Source: Asticcacaulis excentricus CB 48
GTDB lineage: Bacteria; Pseudomonadota; Alphaproteobacteria; Caulobacterales; Caulobacteraceae
Assembly: GCF_000175215.2 (NCBI RefSeq)
Contig: NC_014816.1
Location: 310,001-374,000, forward strand
Direction: 5' to 3'
DNA: 64,000 nt
The notes beneath the pieces were generated by a model, which was not told the DNA's origin, did no database searches, and saw only the letters and a program-made list of their open reading frames with translations. Made by a program: the position numbers and the translations under genes. Positions 39,978-47,372 of this stretch are shown in pieces. Every line of letters begins with the position of its first letter. Positions within the stretch are counted from its first letter, which is position 1.

Positions 39978-40283
39978 ATGCTCAACGTCGTCGTACTTAC
40001 AACCGGTCCGCTTTTCACGCTGTCGGAAGCCAAACAGCATCTGCGCAAGGATAGTTCAGAGGAGGATGTGATCATCACCGGCTATGCCATGGCAGCCGCT
40101 CAACGGGTGCTTGATTACTGCGACCTCGACCTTGTGCCGGTGGGTGAGGGGCCGGTGGCGGTATTTAAAACGGCAGCGCTCTTAGTGCTGGGCGACCTCT
40201 ACCACAATCGCGAGGCGTCGCCGTCCGAATTGCCGACCAGCGCGACGAACCTGCTCGACCCTTACAGAAACCTCGGCGTCTAA
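39978..40283 (+). CDS. Head-tail connector protein (gp6-like)
   Basis: A 101-residue protein. TLSEAKQHLRKDSSEEDVII and VFKTAALLVLGDLYHNREA are the pattern of the HK97 gp6 / phage_gp6-type connector. It binds the portal after packaging. Confidence 0.85.
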   Translation: MLNVVVLTTGPLFTLSEAKQHLRKDSSEEDVIITGYAMAAAQRVLDYCDLDLVPVGEGPVAVFKTAALLVLGDLYHNREASPSELPTSATNLLDPYRNLGV

Positions 40284-40293
40284 GGAGGCCATT

Positions 40294-40479
40294 ATGCGAG
40301 TCAGATTCCTGCGCGATCGCGACTTCACGCCCCCGGAAAACCGGATGGTCACCTATGCCTATAAGAAAGGCACCGAAGAGACCGTCAAGCGGGCTTGGGG
40401 TGAGGAAATGAAAACAGACGGCGACTGCGAGGAAATCGACCCGCCGCGTCGTGCCACCTCTGAAAAGGCTGCCGACTGA
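40294..40479 (+). CDS. Small late protein, unknown
   Basis: A 61-residue protein: RVRFLRDRDFTPPENRMVTY, then KGTEETVKRAWGEEM. Small proteins of this type lie between connector genes in related phages. It overlaps the next gene by one base. Confidence 0.65.
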   Translation: MRVRFLRDRDFTPPENRMVTYAYKKGTEETVKRAWGEEMKTDGDCEEIDPPRRATSEKAAD

Positions 40480-40817
40480 TGGCGGGTTCGGGCGATCTGT
40501 CTTACCGCCTTCGGTTTGAACAGAGGGGCCTAAACGACAACGGCGATCGCCGTGGCGCTTGGGCCGAACAATTCACCGTCTGGGCTGATATCGATTATCA
40601 GCGCGGATCCGAAACGGCGGTCGGGCAGCGGATCGAAGGCAAACAGCCCGCGTCGATCACGGTCATGCAAAGCCCTGACAGCAAACGCATCGCGGCCTCT
40701 TGGCGAGCGGTACGGGTCGATACCGGCGAGACCTTCAATATCACCTCCCCGGCGGTACCGGGCCGAAAAGCCGGGTTCCTCAACTGCATGGGCGTATCGG
40801 GAGGGGCTTCAGGGTGA
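40479..40817 (+). CDS. Head closure / head-tail adaptor protein
   Basis: A 112-residue protein of the SPP1 gp16-type family: LSYRLRFEQRGLNDNGDRRG, AEQFTVWADIDYQRGSE, and ASWRAVRVDTGETFNI. It plugs the portal and joins the tail. Overlaps the next gene as GTGA. Confidence 0.87.
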   Translation: MAGSGDLSYRLRFEQRGLNDNGDRRGAWAEQFTVWADIDYQRGSETAVGQRIEGKQPASITVMQSPDSKRIAASWRAVRVDTGETFNITSPAVPGRKAGFLNCMGVSGGASG

Positions 40818-41230
40818 AGACAGGGTTTCGCAATAAGGGCAAAGTCCTGGCTCGCTTCGACAAGGTGCCGCTGGTCTATCGCAATGCGGCGCGTACGCAG
40901 GGCACGATCGAAGTCGAAAAAATCGTCTCGACCATGAAGCGGTTCGCTCCGGAAGATCATGGTGTTCTCAAATCCACGATCAAATTCGATGAGCGGCACC
41001 GCGCAGACAAGCTTCTGTGGGTCATCAAGGCGGGCGGCCCGGCGACTACGAAGGTGGTTCGTAAGTCTGCGAAGGGGAACGCGCCGGAATTCGATTATGC
41101 GGTCGGTGTCGAGCACGGAACGACTGAGAACCCAGCCCAGCCCTACTTTTATCCCGCCTACCGGCTGCATAAGAAAAAGGCCAAGCGCCGCATCAAGGCA
41201 GCGGCGCGCAAGGCTCTGCGAGAGGTTTAA
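40814..41230 (+). CDS. HK97 gp10-like tail-terminus protein
   Basis: A 138-residue basic protein with GTG start: KIVSTMKRFAPEDHGVLKST, EFDYAVGVEHGTTENPAQPY, then FYPAYRLHKKKAKRRIK. The PxxHxxLKxS and EfGT-like patterns are typical of the HK97 gp10 family. Confidence 0.87.
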   Translation: MKTGFRNKGKVLARFDKVPLVYRNAARTQGTIEVEKIVSTMKRFAPEDHGVLKSTIKFDERHRADKLLWVIKAGGPATTKVVRKSAKGNAPEFDYAVGVEHGTTENPAQPYFYPAYRLHKKKAKRRIKAAARKALREV

Positions 41231-41233
41231 TCC

Positions 41234-41656
41234 ATGGCGGATATCGGTACCGAGGTCCAGAAGGCCGTTGAGGCCGAGCTGCGCACCAATACGGCGGTCA
41301 GCTCGCTATTCGGCGGCACCACGCGGATCTTCACAAACAAAGCGCTGCCTGACAGCGTCTATCCCCACATCATTATCGGCGAAGACCAGATCGTCGGCGA
41401 TGATACGGAGTGCTCCGAGGAAGACGATGTCACTGTCAACGTCCACGTCTGGGCGCGTGAGGAGACGCCTGAAGAGGGTGTCCTGAAGGCCAAGGCGATC
41501 GCGGGGGCTATCCGCCGGGCGTTGCGCAAGCAGCTTATGCTTACTGGCTTCACCGTTGACGATTGGACTTATGAGGGCACGCGCCATCTGGGAGATCCCG
41601 ACGGCGAAACCGCGCACAGCATCGTCACTTTCACCTATCTAACGACCGCAGACTAA
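41234..41656 (+). CDS. Tail completion protein (DUF3168)
   Basis: A 140-residue protein: GTEVQKAVEAELRTNTAVSS, then YPHIIIGEDQIVGDDTE, VNVHVWAREETPEEG and SIVTFTYLT. Matches the DUF3168 tail-terminator layout. Confidence 0.87.
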   Translation: MADIGTEVQKAVEAELRTNTAVSSLFGGTTRIFTNKALPDSVYPHIIIGEDQIVGDDTECSEEDDVTVNVHVWAREETPEEGVLKAKAIAGAIRRALRKQLMLTGFTVDDWTYEGTRHLGDPDGETAHSIVTFTYLTTAD

Positions 41657-41680
41657 GCCACTCGGATCGTTGATCGAGCG

Positions 41681-41706
41681 CCACCCTCTTCAGGGTGGCT
41701 TTTTTC
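41681..41706 (+). terminator. Intrinsic terminator before the tail tube gene
   Basis: CCACCCT (41681-41687) and AGGGTGG (41692-41698) with a CTTC loop and CTTTTTTC. It lies inside the late operon. Confidence 0.85.
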
Positions 41707-41728
41707 ATGTCTCAAAGGAGGCTCCTGC

Positions 41729-42196
41729 ATGGCTCCCCCCTCACTCACGCGTGGCGTGAAACTGCTGATCAAGATCGGCAATGGCGCATCGCCAACTGAA
41801 GTGTTTACCGCCCTGTGCTCGATCAATGCGCAGCGCGGCATCACCTTCAACTCACAGACCAATGACGAAACGGTGCCGGACTGTACCGACCTAGAAAAGA
41901 TCGCTTGGATTGTCCGCGAGGTCGAATCCCTAAGCGTCGAGGTCAGCGGTGGCGGCAAGGCTAACAAGCCGGACGTACCGAAGCTGTTCAACTGGTGGAA
42001 ATCCGGCGAGAGCAAAAACATCCAGATCATTCTTGATGATGCGACGGCCGCGAACGTCATCACTTTTGCCGGTGCTTTCAAGCTCACCAGCTTTGAGGTT
42101 ACGGGTGACAGGGGTGGCAAAGCCGAACTGACCATGTCGCTGGCATCGGACGGTGAAGTTACCGGCACCTTCGGCGCGAATGTGACGCCAAGCTAA
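41729..42196 (+). CDS. Major tail tube protein
   Basis: A 155-residue protein: RGVKLLIKIGNGASPTEVFT, TFNSQTNDETVPDC, VEVSGGGKANKPDVPKLFNW, a pattern of siphophage tail tube subunits. A good AAAGGAGG ribosome site precedes it. It would polymerise around the tape measure. Confidence 0.87.
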   Translation: MAPPSLTRGVKLLIKIGNGASPTEVFTALCSINAQRGITFNSQTNDETVPDCTDLEKIAWIVREVESLSVEVSGGGKANKPDVPKLFNWWKSGESKNIQIILDDATAANVITFAGAFKLTSFEVTGDRGGKAELTMSLASDGEVTGTFGANVTPS

Positions 42197-42549
42197 TGAG
42201 TCGCGCAGCAGAAGTTGAGCTGTCGTTTGGCGGGGCGGACCGTTTGTTCCGCCTCCCCATCGGCCGCATCCGTGCCATTCAGGAAAAGTGTGACGCTGGC
42301 CTGATGGAACTCTTAAACCGATATGCGCTCGGACACGACCGCATTGACGACACGCGCGAGGTCATCCTTCAGGGCCTTATAGGCGGAGGAATGGTCATTA
42401 CAGAGGCTCAAAAGCTGATTGAAGCCTTCTTTGATCCGCCTGAGATCCCGAAGCGCCAGTTTACTCATCTGGCACAGGCTATCGTCTCGGTTGCCCTGTT
42501 CGGAGTCCCAGACGAACCGCCGGGGGAGACCGAGGCGGTGACGGCGTAA
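42196..42549 (+). CDS. Tail assembly chaperone (GTA/TAC-type)
   Basis: A 117-residue protein: ELSFGGADRLFRLPIGRIRA, AIQEKCDAGLMELLNR, and IPKRQFTHLAQAIVSVALFG, as in the gene-transfer-agent-type tail assembly chaperone. TAATG joins it to the tail tube gene. A GGGGG run at 42522-42526 near its end may allow a -1 shift into the next frame. Confidence 0.82.
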   Translation: MSRAAEVELSFGGADRLFRLPIGRIRAIQEKCDAGLMELLNRYALGHDRIDDTREVILQGLIGGGMVITEAQKLIEAFFDPPEIPKRQFTHLAQAIVSVALFGVPDEPPGETEAVTA

Positions 42550-42560
42550 CCGAAGAACCG

Positions 42561-42761
42561 TTGCCGCGCGAAAAAATGCGCTTCGGCCCCTTTTATCGCA
42601 CCGGCATCGCCATGGGCCTCGGTCCGCGTGAAATCGATGACCTGTCCCTATGGGAGTTCGGACAGGTCGTTGATGGCTGGATGACCGCAAATGGCATTGA
42701 GCCAAAGGCTAAGCCACTTAGCGACGACGAGCATGACGCGTTGGTCGCCAAATACTCATAA
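42561..42761 (+). CDS. Second tail assembly chaperone ORF
   Basis: A 66-residue frame with a TTG start: FGPFYRTGIAMGLGPREIDD, LSLWEFGQVVDGWM. It resembles the small Phage_TAC_6-type protein. The same frame is open upstream into the preceding gene at -1, so it may be made as a frameshift extension instead of from the TTG. Confidence 0.75.
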   Translation: MPREKMRFGPFYRTGIAMGLGPREIDDLSLWEFGQVVDGWMTANGIEPKAKPLSDDEHDALVAKYS

Positions 42762-42771
42762 GGGAAAACCT

Positions 42772-45723
42772 ATGGCCGTCAAAGACACTGAGGCGTTGCT
42801 GCTCCAGCTGGCCGTCGATATGCGCCAATCTCAGCGCGAATTGACGAAGTTGCGCGATATGACCGACCGTCGCCTTAATGAAATGGAAAAGTCCGCGCTA
42901 AAGTCCACTGCCGCGCTGGCCAATATCATGGAGCGTGGCGGTCGTGATGTAACAGAAGCATTCAGACGCGGGCTTGGTGGTATCGCGGGCGTGCTGGCCA
43001 GCACCTTCTCGGCCCAACAGGTGATCGCCTACGCTGATAGCTACACCGGCCTGCAGAACCGATTGCGGGCTGCCGGTCTGGAAGGCGAGCGCATGAAGGC
43101 GGTTGAAGACGCGCTTTATGACAGCGCCAACCGTAACGGCCTGCAGGTCAACGCTACGGCCGAGCTTTATCAGCGAGCCTCGCTGTCGCGCCAGCGTCTC
43201 GGTGCTTCTGAAGATGAGTTGCTGCAGCTGGTTTCCGGCACTGCCGCTGCGCTGAAAGTGCAAGGCACGTCGGCCGAAGCGGCGTCGGGTCCATTACTAC
43301 AGCTCGGTCAAGTCCTCAGCGGCACTAAGGTGCAGGCCGAAGAATACAACTCGCTAATCGACGGTTTGCCGGTCGTTCTTCAGGCAGCGGCGAAAGGCTC
43401 AGAGCGCTTTGGTGGAGACGTCGCGAAGCTGACCGGGCTCGTTAAGGACGGCAAGGTCACCTCGCAAGAGTTTTTCCGGGCCTTGCTCAACGGATTTCCG
43501 GCAATCGAAAAGCAGGCGGATAGTGCGGTCGTGACTGTCGCGGGCTCACTGCAAACCCTCAACAACCAACTCGGCCGATACGTTGGCCAGACAGACCAAG
43601 GTCTGTCCGCAACGCAACGGATGGCGCAGGTCATCACACTGCTGGCCAATAATCTCGACGTTGTTGTCCAGGCGGGAATGGTTGCTGTTGCGATCGTCGG
43701 CACGCGATGGGTTGTGGCGACCACGGCAGCTACGGCTTCAAACCTCCGCTATCAGTTCTCTCTGCTCAGCATGGCTGCAGCGCAGCAGGGCGTCACGCGA
43801 TCGTCAATCCTTGCCACAACGGCCGTTGCTGGTCTCAATAGCGCTCTGTCATTCTTTGGTGGTCCGATAGGTGTGGCGATATTGGCGGTTGCTGCGGCCA
43901 TTTCCTACGGTGCTGTCGAGACCGCCAAGTACGAACAAGCTGTCAACAAGGCCGAAAATGCGGTTCGTGGTTACAGGATCGAGCAGGAAAATGCTGCAAA
44001 AGCTGCGAAAGAGGCCGGCAAAGAGAAATCAGAATTTGTCTCCAGCATTCCGTCTGACATCGCCAATCTGGCGGCGCTCACTGGTCAAGTGGATAAGCTG
44101 GGAGAGGCATGGTTTCAGGTCGCCGCGCAGGCTCGAATTGCGGCTATTGAACAAGCCAAGACGCGAGCAAATGATGCCCGAAACAATGCGAAGGTGCTAA
44201 AGGAAGCCGCCGCAAAATCCGAGGGAAGCGATCGGATAACCGGTGCACCGCTCTCACTTGGCGGCGTAGCGCCTGCTGCCGCGATGGGCCAGTTCAATAG
44301 CAGCAAATATGTTTCGCAGCGAACTAAGCAATTGCGAGATGCTGCCAATGTGGCGCAGCAAGCGGCCGATACGGCTGAGGCCGAGGTCGCCCGGCTGCAA
44401 ACCGAAAAAGTGACCCCGGTTTCTAGCCCAAAGACTTACGCCCCTACCGGCGGAACGAACAAGGCGGATGATGCAAAGGCCGCTGCAGCCGAGGCCAAGC
44501 GCATTGAACTGGCTCAGGAGGATCTCCGACTCGAGGAGGCTATCGCGAAGGCCAAGGCTGGCGCTGATGCAAAAGCCATCAAGACGGCCGAGGATGCGCA
44601 GCGCCTCGTGCAGTTGCGCCGCCAATATGAGGCGGCCGGTTATGCCGATGCTGAGAAACGGGCCGAAACCCATCTTGGCTATGAGCGTCAGGCTCTGGCG
44701 TTGATCGAGTCGCGCGAGAAAACTGAAAAGTGGATCGCCGACATTATCGACGCCAGCCAGCGCGCGGGCGAAGAGTACCGGCAAAAGCAGGCTCAGGCGG
44801 CGGCACTGGTGGCCGATGAACTGAACCTGCGGATCCGCATCGCGCAGCTGTCCGGTGATGACAAGGCCCTCAAGCTGGCCGAGCGTGAGCTTTATATCCA
44901 TCAGCGCATCGCTGAGCTGAAAGACCTGAAGCCGAACGCGACCGAGGCGCAGAACACTGCGCAGGCCACACGCGAGGCCGATCAGATGGAGACGGCCCGT
45001 AAGTATGGCGAGGCGCGCCAGATGTTCGGGCAAGCCTTTTCGGAAGGGATCCGCGCGGCCGCGACCGGCGACCTCGCGGGCTTCCTCGAAAACATGGTCG
45101 GGTCGGCTGCTGAGCGCGCACTGCAGAAAGCTGGCGAGCAGCTCTATGACCTCGTCTTCGGGGCTGGCCAAGAACTGGCCATGGCCACCACGACAGGGAC
45201 GGCTCAGGGTGCGGCACAAGGTGCGGCGGCCGCTACGGCGATCGTCACCGCTTCGGCCACCGGGGCGGCCACGATGTCCGCCGCAATCATCAGCGCCGGT
45301 CAGATAGCCGGTACCGCTATGGCGGCGCAGATCGCTACGGCGTCGGCAGCAAGCGGCGGCGGCGATGCGGTTTCCAAGCTCCTGAGCAGCCTCACGAGCT
45401 TTGAGGGCGGTGGCTACACCGGCAGCGGCGTGCGTGCGGGCGGTCTCGACGGCAAGGGTGGGCGTCTTACGATGATTCACCCTAAGGAAATCGTCCACGA
45501 CCTGACCAAGCCGCCGCCGCCTGCCAGCGCCTTCCGGCGTGCCCAGATCCCGACCGTCCAGAATTTCAACATCAACGCGGCCGGAGCCATCATGGCATCT
45601 GACATCGTTGAAGACATTCAGCGCACGGGCGCGAAGGCGGCGCTTACCGGGGCGCAGGGTGGCGCGCAACTGGCCCAAACGAACCAAATGCAACGTACCC
45701 GGAGACAATTGGGCAAACGATGA
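42772..45723 (+). CDS. Tape measure protein
   Basis: A 983-residue protein. Residues ~1-60 are coiled coil, ~75-270 match the tape-measure N-terminal domain (LQNRLRAAGLEGERMKAVED, QVLSGTKVQAEEYNSLIDGL), hydrophobic segments occur near 300-400, and long Ala/Lys/Glu-rich coiled coils follow. The C-terminal end has GGYTGSGVRAGGLDGKGGR and a late HPKEIVHDL. It sets tail length, ~150 nm by the usual 1.5 angstrom per residue. Confidence 0.93.
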   Translation: MAVKDTEALLLQLAVDMRQSQRELTKLRDMTDRRLNEMEKSALKSTAALANIMERGGRDVTEAFRRGLGGIAGVLASTFSAQQVIAYADSYTGLQNRLRAAGLEGERMKAVEDALYDSANRNGLQVNATAELYQRASLSRQRLGASEDELLQLVSGTAAALKVQGTSAEAASGPLLQLGQVLSGTKVQAEEYNSLIDGLPVVLQAAAKGSERFGGDVAKLTGLVKDGKVTSQEFFRALLNGFPAIEKQADSAVVTVAGSLQTLNNQLGRYVGQTDQGLSATQRMAQVITLLANNLDVVVQAGMVAVAIVGTRWVVATTAATASNLRYQFSLLSMAAAQQGVTRSSILATTAVAGLNSALSFFGGPIGVAILAVAAAISYGAVETAKYEQAVNKAENAVRGYRIEQENAAKAAKEAGKEKSEFVSSIPSDIANLAALTGQVDKLGEAWFQVAAQARIAAIEQAKTRANDARNNAKVLKEAAAKSEGSDRITGAPLSLGGVAPAAAMGQFNSSKYVSQRTKQLRDAANVAQQAADTAEAEVARLQTEKVTPVSSPKTYAPTGGTNKADDAKAAAAEAKRIELAQEDLRLEEAIAKAKAGADAKAIKTAEDAQRLVQLRRQYEAAGYADAEKRAETHLGYERQALALIESREKTEKWIADIIDASQRAGEEYRQKQAQAAALVADELNLRIRIAQLSGDDKALKLAERELYIHQRIAELKDLKPNATEAQNTAQATREADQMETARKYGEARQMFGQAFSEGIRAAATGDLAGFLENMVGSAAERALQKAGEQLYDLVFGAGQELAMATTTGTAQGAAQGAAAATAIVTASATGAATMSAAIISAGQIAGTAMAAQIATASAASGGGDAVSKLLSSLTSFEGGGYTGSGVRAGGLDGKGGRLTMIHPKEIVHDLTKPPPPASAFRRAQIPTVQNFNINAAGAIMASDIVEDIQRTGAKAALTGAQGGAQLAQTNQMQRTRRQLGKR

Positions 45724-46328
45724 GTGTGCAGCTTCCAAACGGCCCCTACCGCATTCTGGCGCAGGTGGATGACATCAGCTTCAGCAGTGATCTGGAGTCG
45801 CCCCTCGGCGGAGCCACCCAGCGTCTCAACCGGCTGGGAGACCGCTTCGCTCTGAGCTTCGGCTTGCCAACGGTGCGGGTAGGGGCTTGTGGGGCCTTGT
45901 GGGCGACGCGGCTCAGTCAGGCAAAACGGCAGGGCGCTATCATGGCGCTCCCAGCGTCCGTCCTTAAATTCGGTCAAACCGGCTCTGTTGGCACCCCGCG
46001 TGTCAATGGGGCTGGTCAGGCCGGTATGACACTCAACGCCGATGGCTTTAACAACGGCGCTCTTTTGGTCGAAGGCCAGTACTTCTCGTTCAAAGTCAAT
46101 GGCGTCAACTATCTGCACCGCTTGACGGCCGACAAGGCGGCGTCCGTCGTTGGACAGGTGGCGTTGAATATTGAGCCCATGCTTCGGGTGCAGATCCCCG
46201 ACAATACCGAACTAAACTTCGCGGCCCCTGAGATCGAGGGCTTAATCGCGCTCGATACGCGAGGGCTTGCCGCCAACCGGTGGGGCCTTGGCAGCTTCGA
46301 GACGATCACTATCACTGAAAACAGATAA
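45720..46328 (+). CDS. Distal tail protein
   Basis: A 202-residue protein overlapping the tape measure as ATGA: GPYRILAQVDDISFSSDLES, an internal ALPASVLKFGQTGSVGTPRV, and beta-rich remainder. Position is that of the gp-M/DUF2460-like or distal tail component. Specific family uncertain. Confidence 0.7.
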   Translation: MSVQLPNGPYRILAQVDDISFSSDLESPLGGATQRLNRLGDRFALSFGLPTVRVGACGALWATRLSQAKRQGAIMALPASVLKFGQTGSVGTPRVNGAGQAGMTLNADGFNNGALLVEGQYFSFKVNGVNYLHRLTADKAASVVGQVALNIEPMLRVQIPDNTELNFAAPEIEGLIALDTRGLAANRWGLGSFETITITENR

Positions 46329-46333
46329 GTCTC

Positions 46334-46936
46334 ATGGCGATAGATCCCGTCTTGCGCACCGCCCTGTCCGGGCCGGTGGCGCACCCCTTTAAGGCGGTGG
46401 AGGTCATCCACCCCTATAAGACGTTCCGCCTTCTGGACGGCCTCGGCTTTCTCAACATCGGCGGCAACGTCTATGTCGGCCATGACCCCGATATCGGCGG
46501 TCTGTCCTCTCTCCGGTTCTCTGAAGAGGGGGCCGGGGAGGAAGCGCCGGATTTCCAGTTCGGCATTGCGGCCATCAACGAAACGGTTGCGATCGCGCTT
46601 TGCCAGCCATCGGCGCAGGGCAGCATTGTCAAAGCCATGTGGGGCGCGTTTGACCCGGCGACCGGCTTGGTGGTCGGCGCGCCCTACGTCCAGTTCGTCG
46701 GCCGGATCGATGTCCCGACGCGCGGCGTTCTGATGGGCGATGCCGTCTCCTTTGAATGTGTGTCCGGCTTCGACGCCTTCTTCGAGATCGATCAGGGCCG
46801 CCGCCTGTCGTTCGCCTTCCATAACTCGATCTTCCCCGGTGATGTGTTTCTTCAGTACGTGGTCGACGTCGGGATCTCGACGCCGTGGGGCCGGGCGGGG
46901 ACGCGTCCGGCACTGACAAAGGCGGTGCTTCCATGA
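46334..46936 (+). CDS. Tail tip protein
   Basis: A 200-residue protein: FKAVEVIHPYKTFRLLDGLG, NETVAIALCQPSAQG, VQFVGRIDVPTRGVLMGDAV and VSFECVSGFDAFFEIDQGRR. The last part, describing quantities as field-like surface types, recalls DUF2163/tail-tip hub proteins in alphaproteobacterial phages. Overlaps the next gene as ATGA. Confidence 0.72.
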   Translation: MAIDPVLRTALSGPVAHPFKAVEVIHPYKTFRLLDGLGFLNIGGNVYVGHDPDIGGLSSLRFSEEGAGEEAPDFQFGIAAINETVAIALCQPSAQGSIVKAMWGAFDPATGLVVGAPYVQFVGRIDVPTRGVLMGDAVSFECVSGFDAFFEIDQGRRLSFAFHNSIFPGDVFLQYVVDVGISTPWGRAGTRPALTKAVLP

Positions 46937-47370
46937 GCCTCGAACTTCTGGCCAGAGCGCAGGCCTGCGACATTACCATCGCCACCTATCTGCCTTTGGC
47001 CTTCGAGCTGGGCCGCTTCGACTGTGCGCGCATGGCGGCGAGGCACCTGAAGCACATGGGACACAAGGTCGCCGTCTCGAAGTTCGGCACCTATTCGACG
47101 GTAGCCGGCGCATTGCGCGCCCTCAAAAATCGCAACTTCGACAGCCTCGAAGCGGCGTTCGACAGCCTGCAATTCGACCGGATTCCGCCAGCCATGGCGA
47201 TCATGGGCGATATCGTCGCATTCCCGAATGACTATCCGATCCCCGCCATGGCCGTGCGGCTCGATGCTCAAAACTACCTCCATGCCTGGCAGGGAGGCTT
47301 TGCAATCTCTGAATTGACGGGCGCTCTGACGGCGTGGCGGGTGCCATGCCTTCGCCCCATGAAAGGCTAA
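46933..47370 (+). CDS. DUF6950-like tail assembly protein
   Basis: A 145-residue protein: YLPLAFELGRFDCARMAARH with Cys-Ala context, AIMGDIVAFPND and ALTAWRVPCLRP. This is the NlpC/P60-derived DUF6950 layout found in place of the tail-associated peptidase. The Cys in FDCARM could be catalytic. Confidence 0.72.
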   Translation: MSLELLARAQACDITIATYLPLAFELGRFDCARMAARHLKHMGHKVAVSKFGTYSTVAGALRALKNRNFDSLEAAFDSLQFDRIPPAMAIMGDIVAFPNDYPIPAMAVRLDAQNYLHAWQGGFAISELTGALTAWRVPCLRPMKG

Positions 47371-47372
47371 TC

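Noticed and set aside
45300..46118. Long minus-strand frames opposite the tape measure and tail genes
   Set aside because: These are antisense shadows in a well-ordered late operon.
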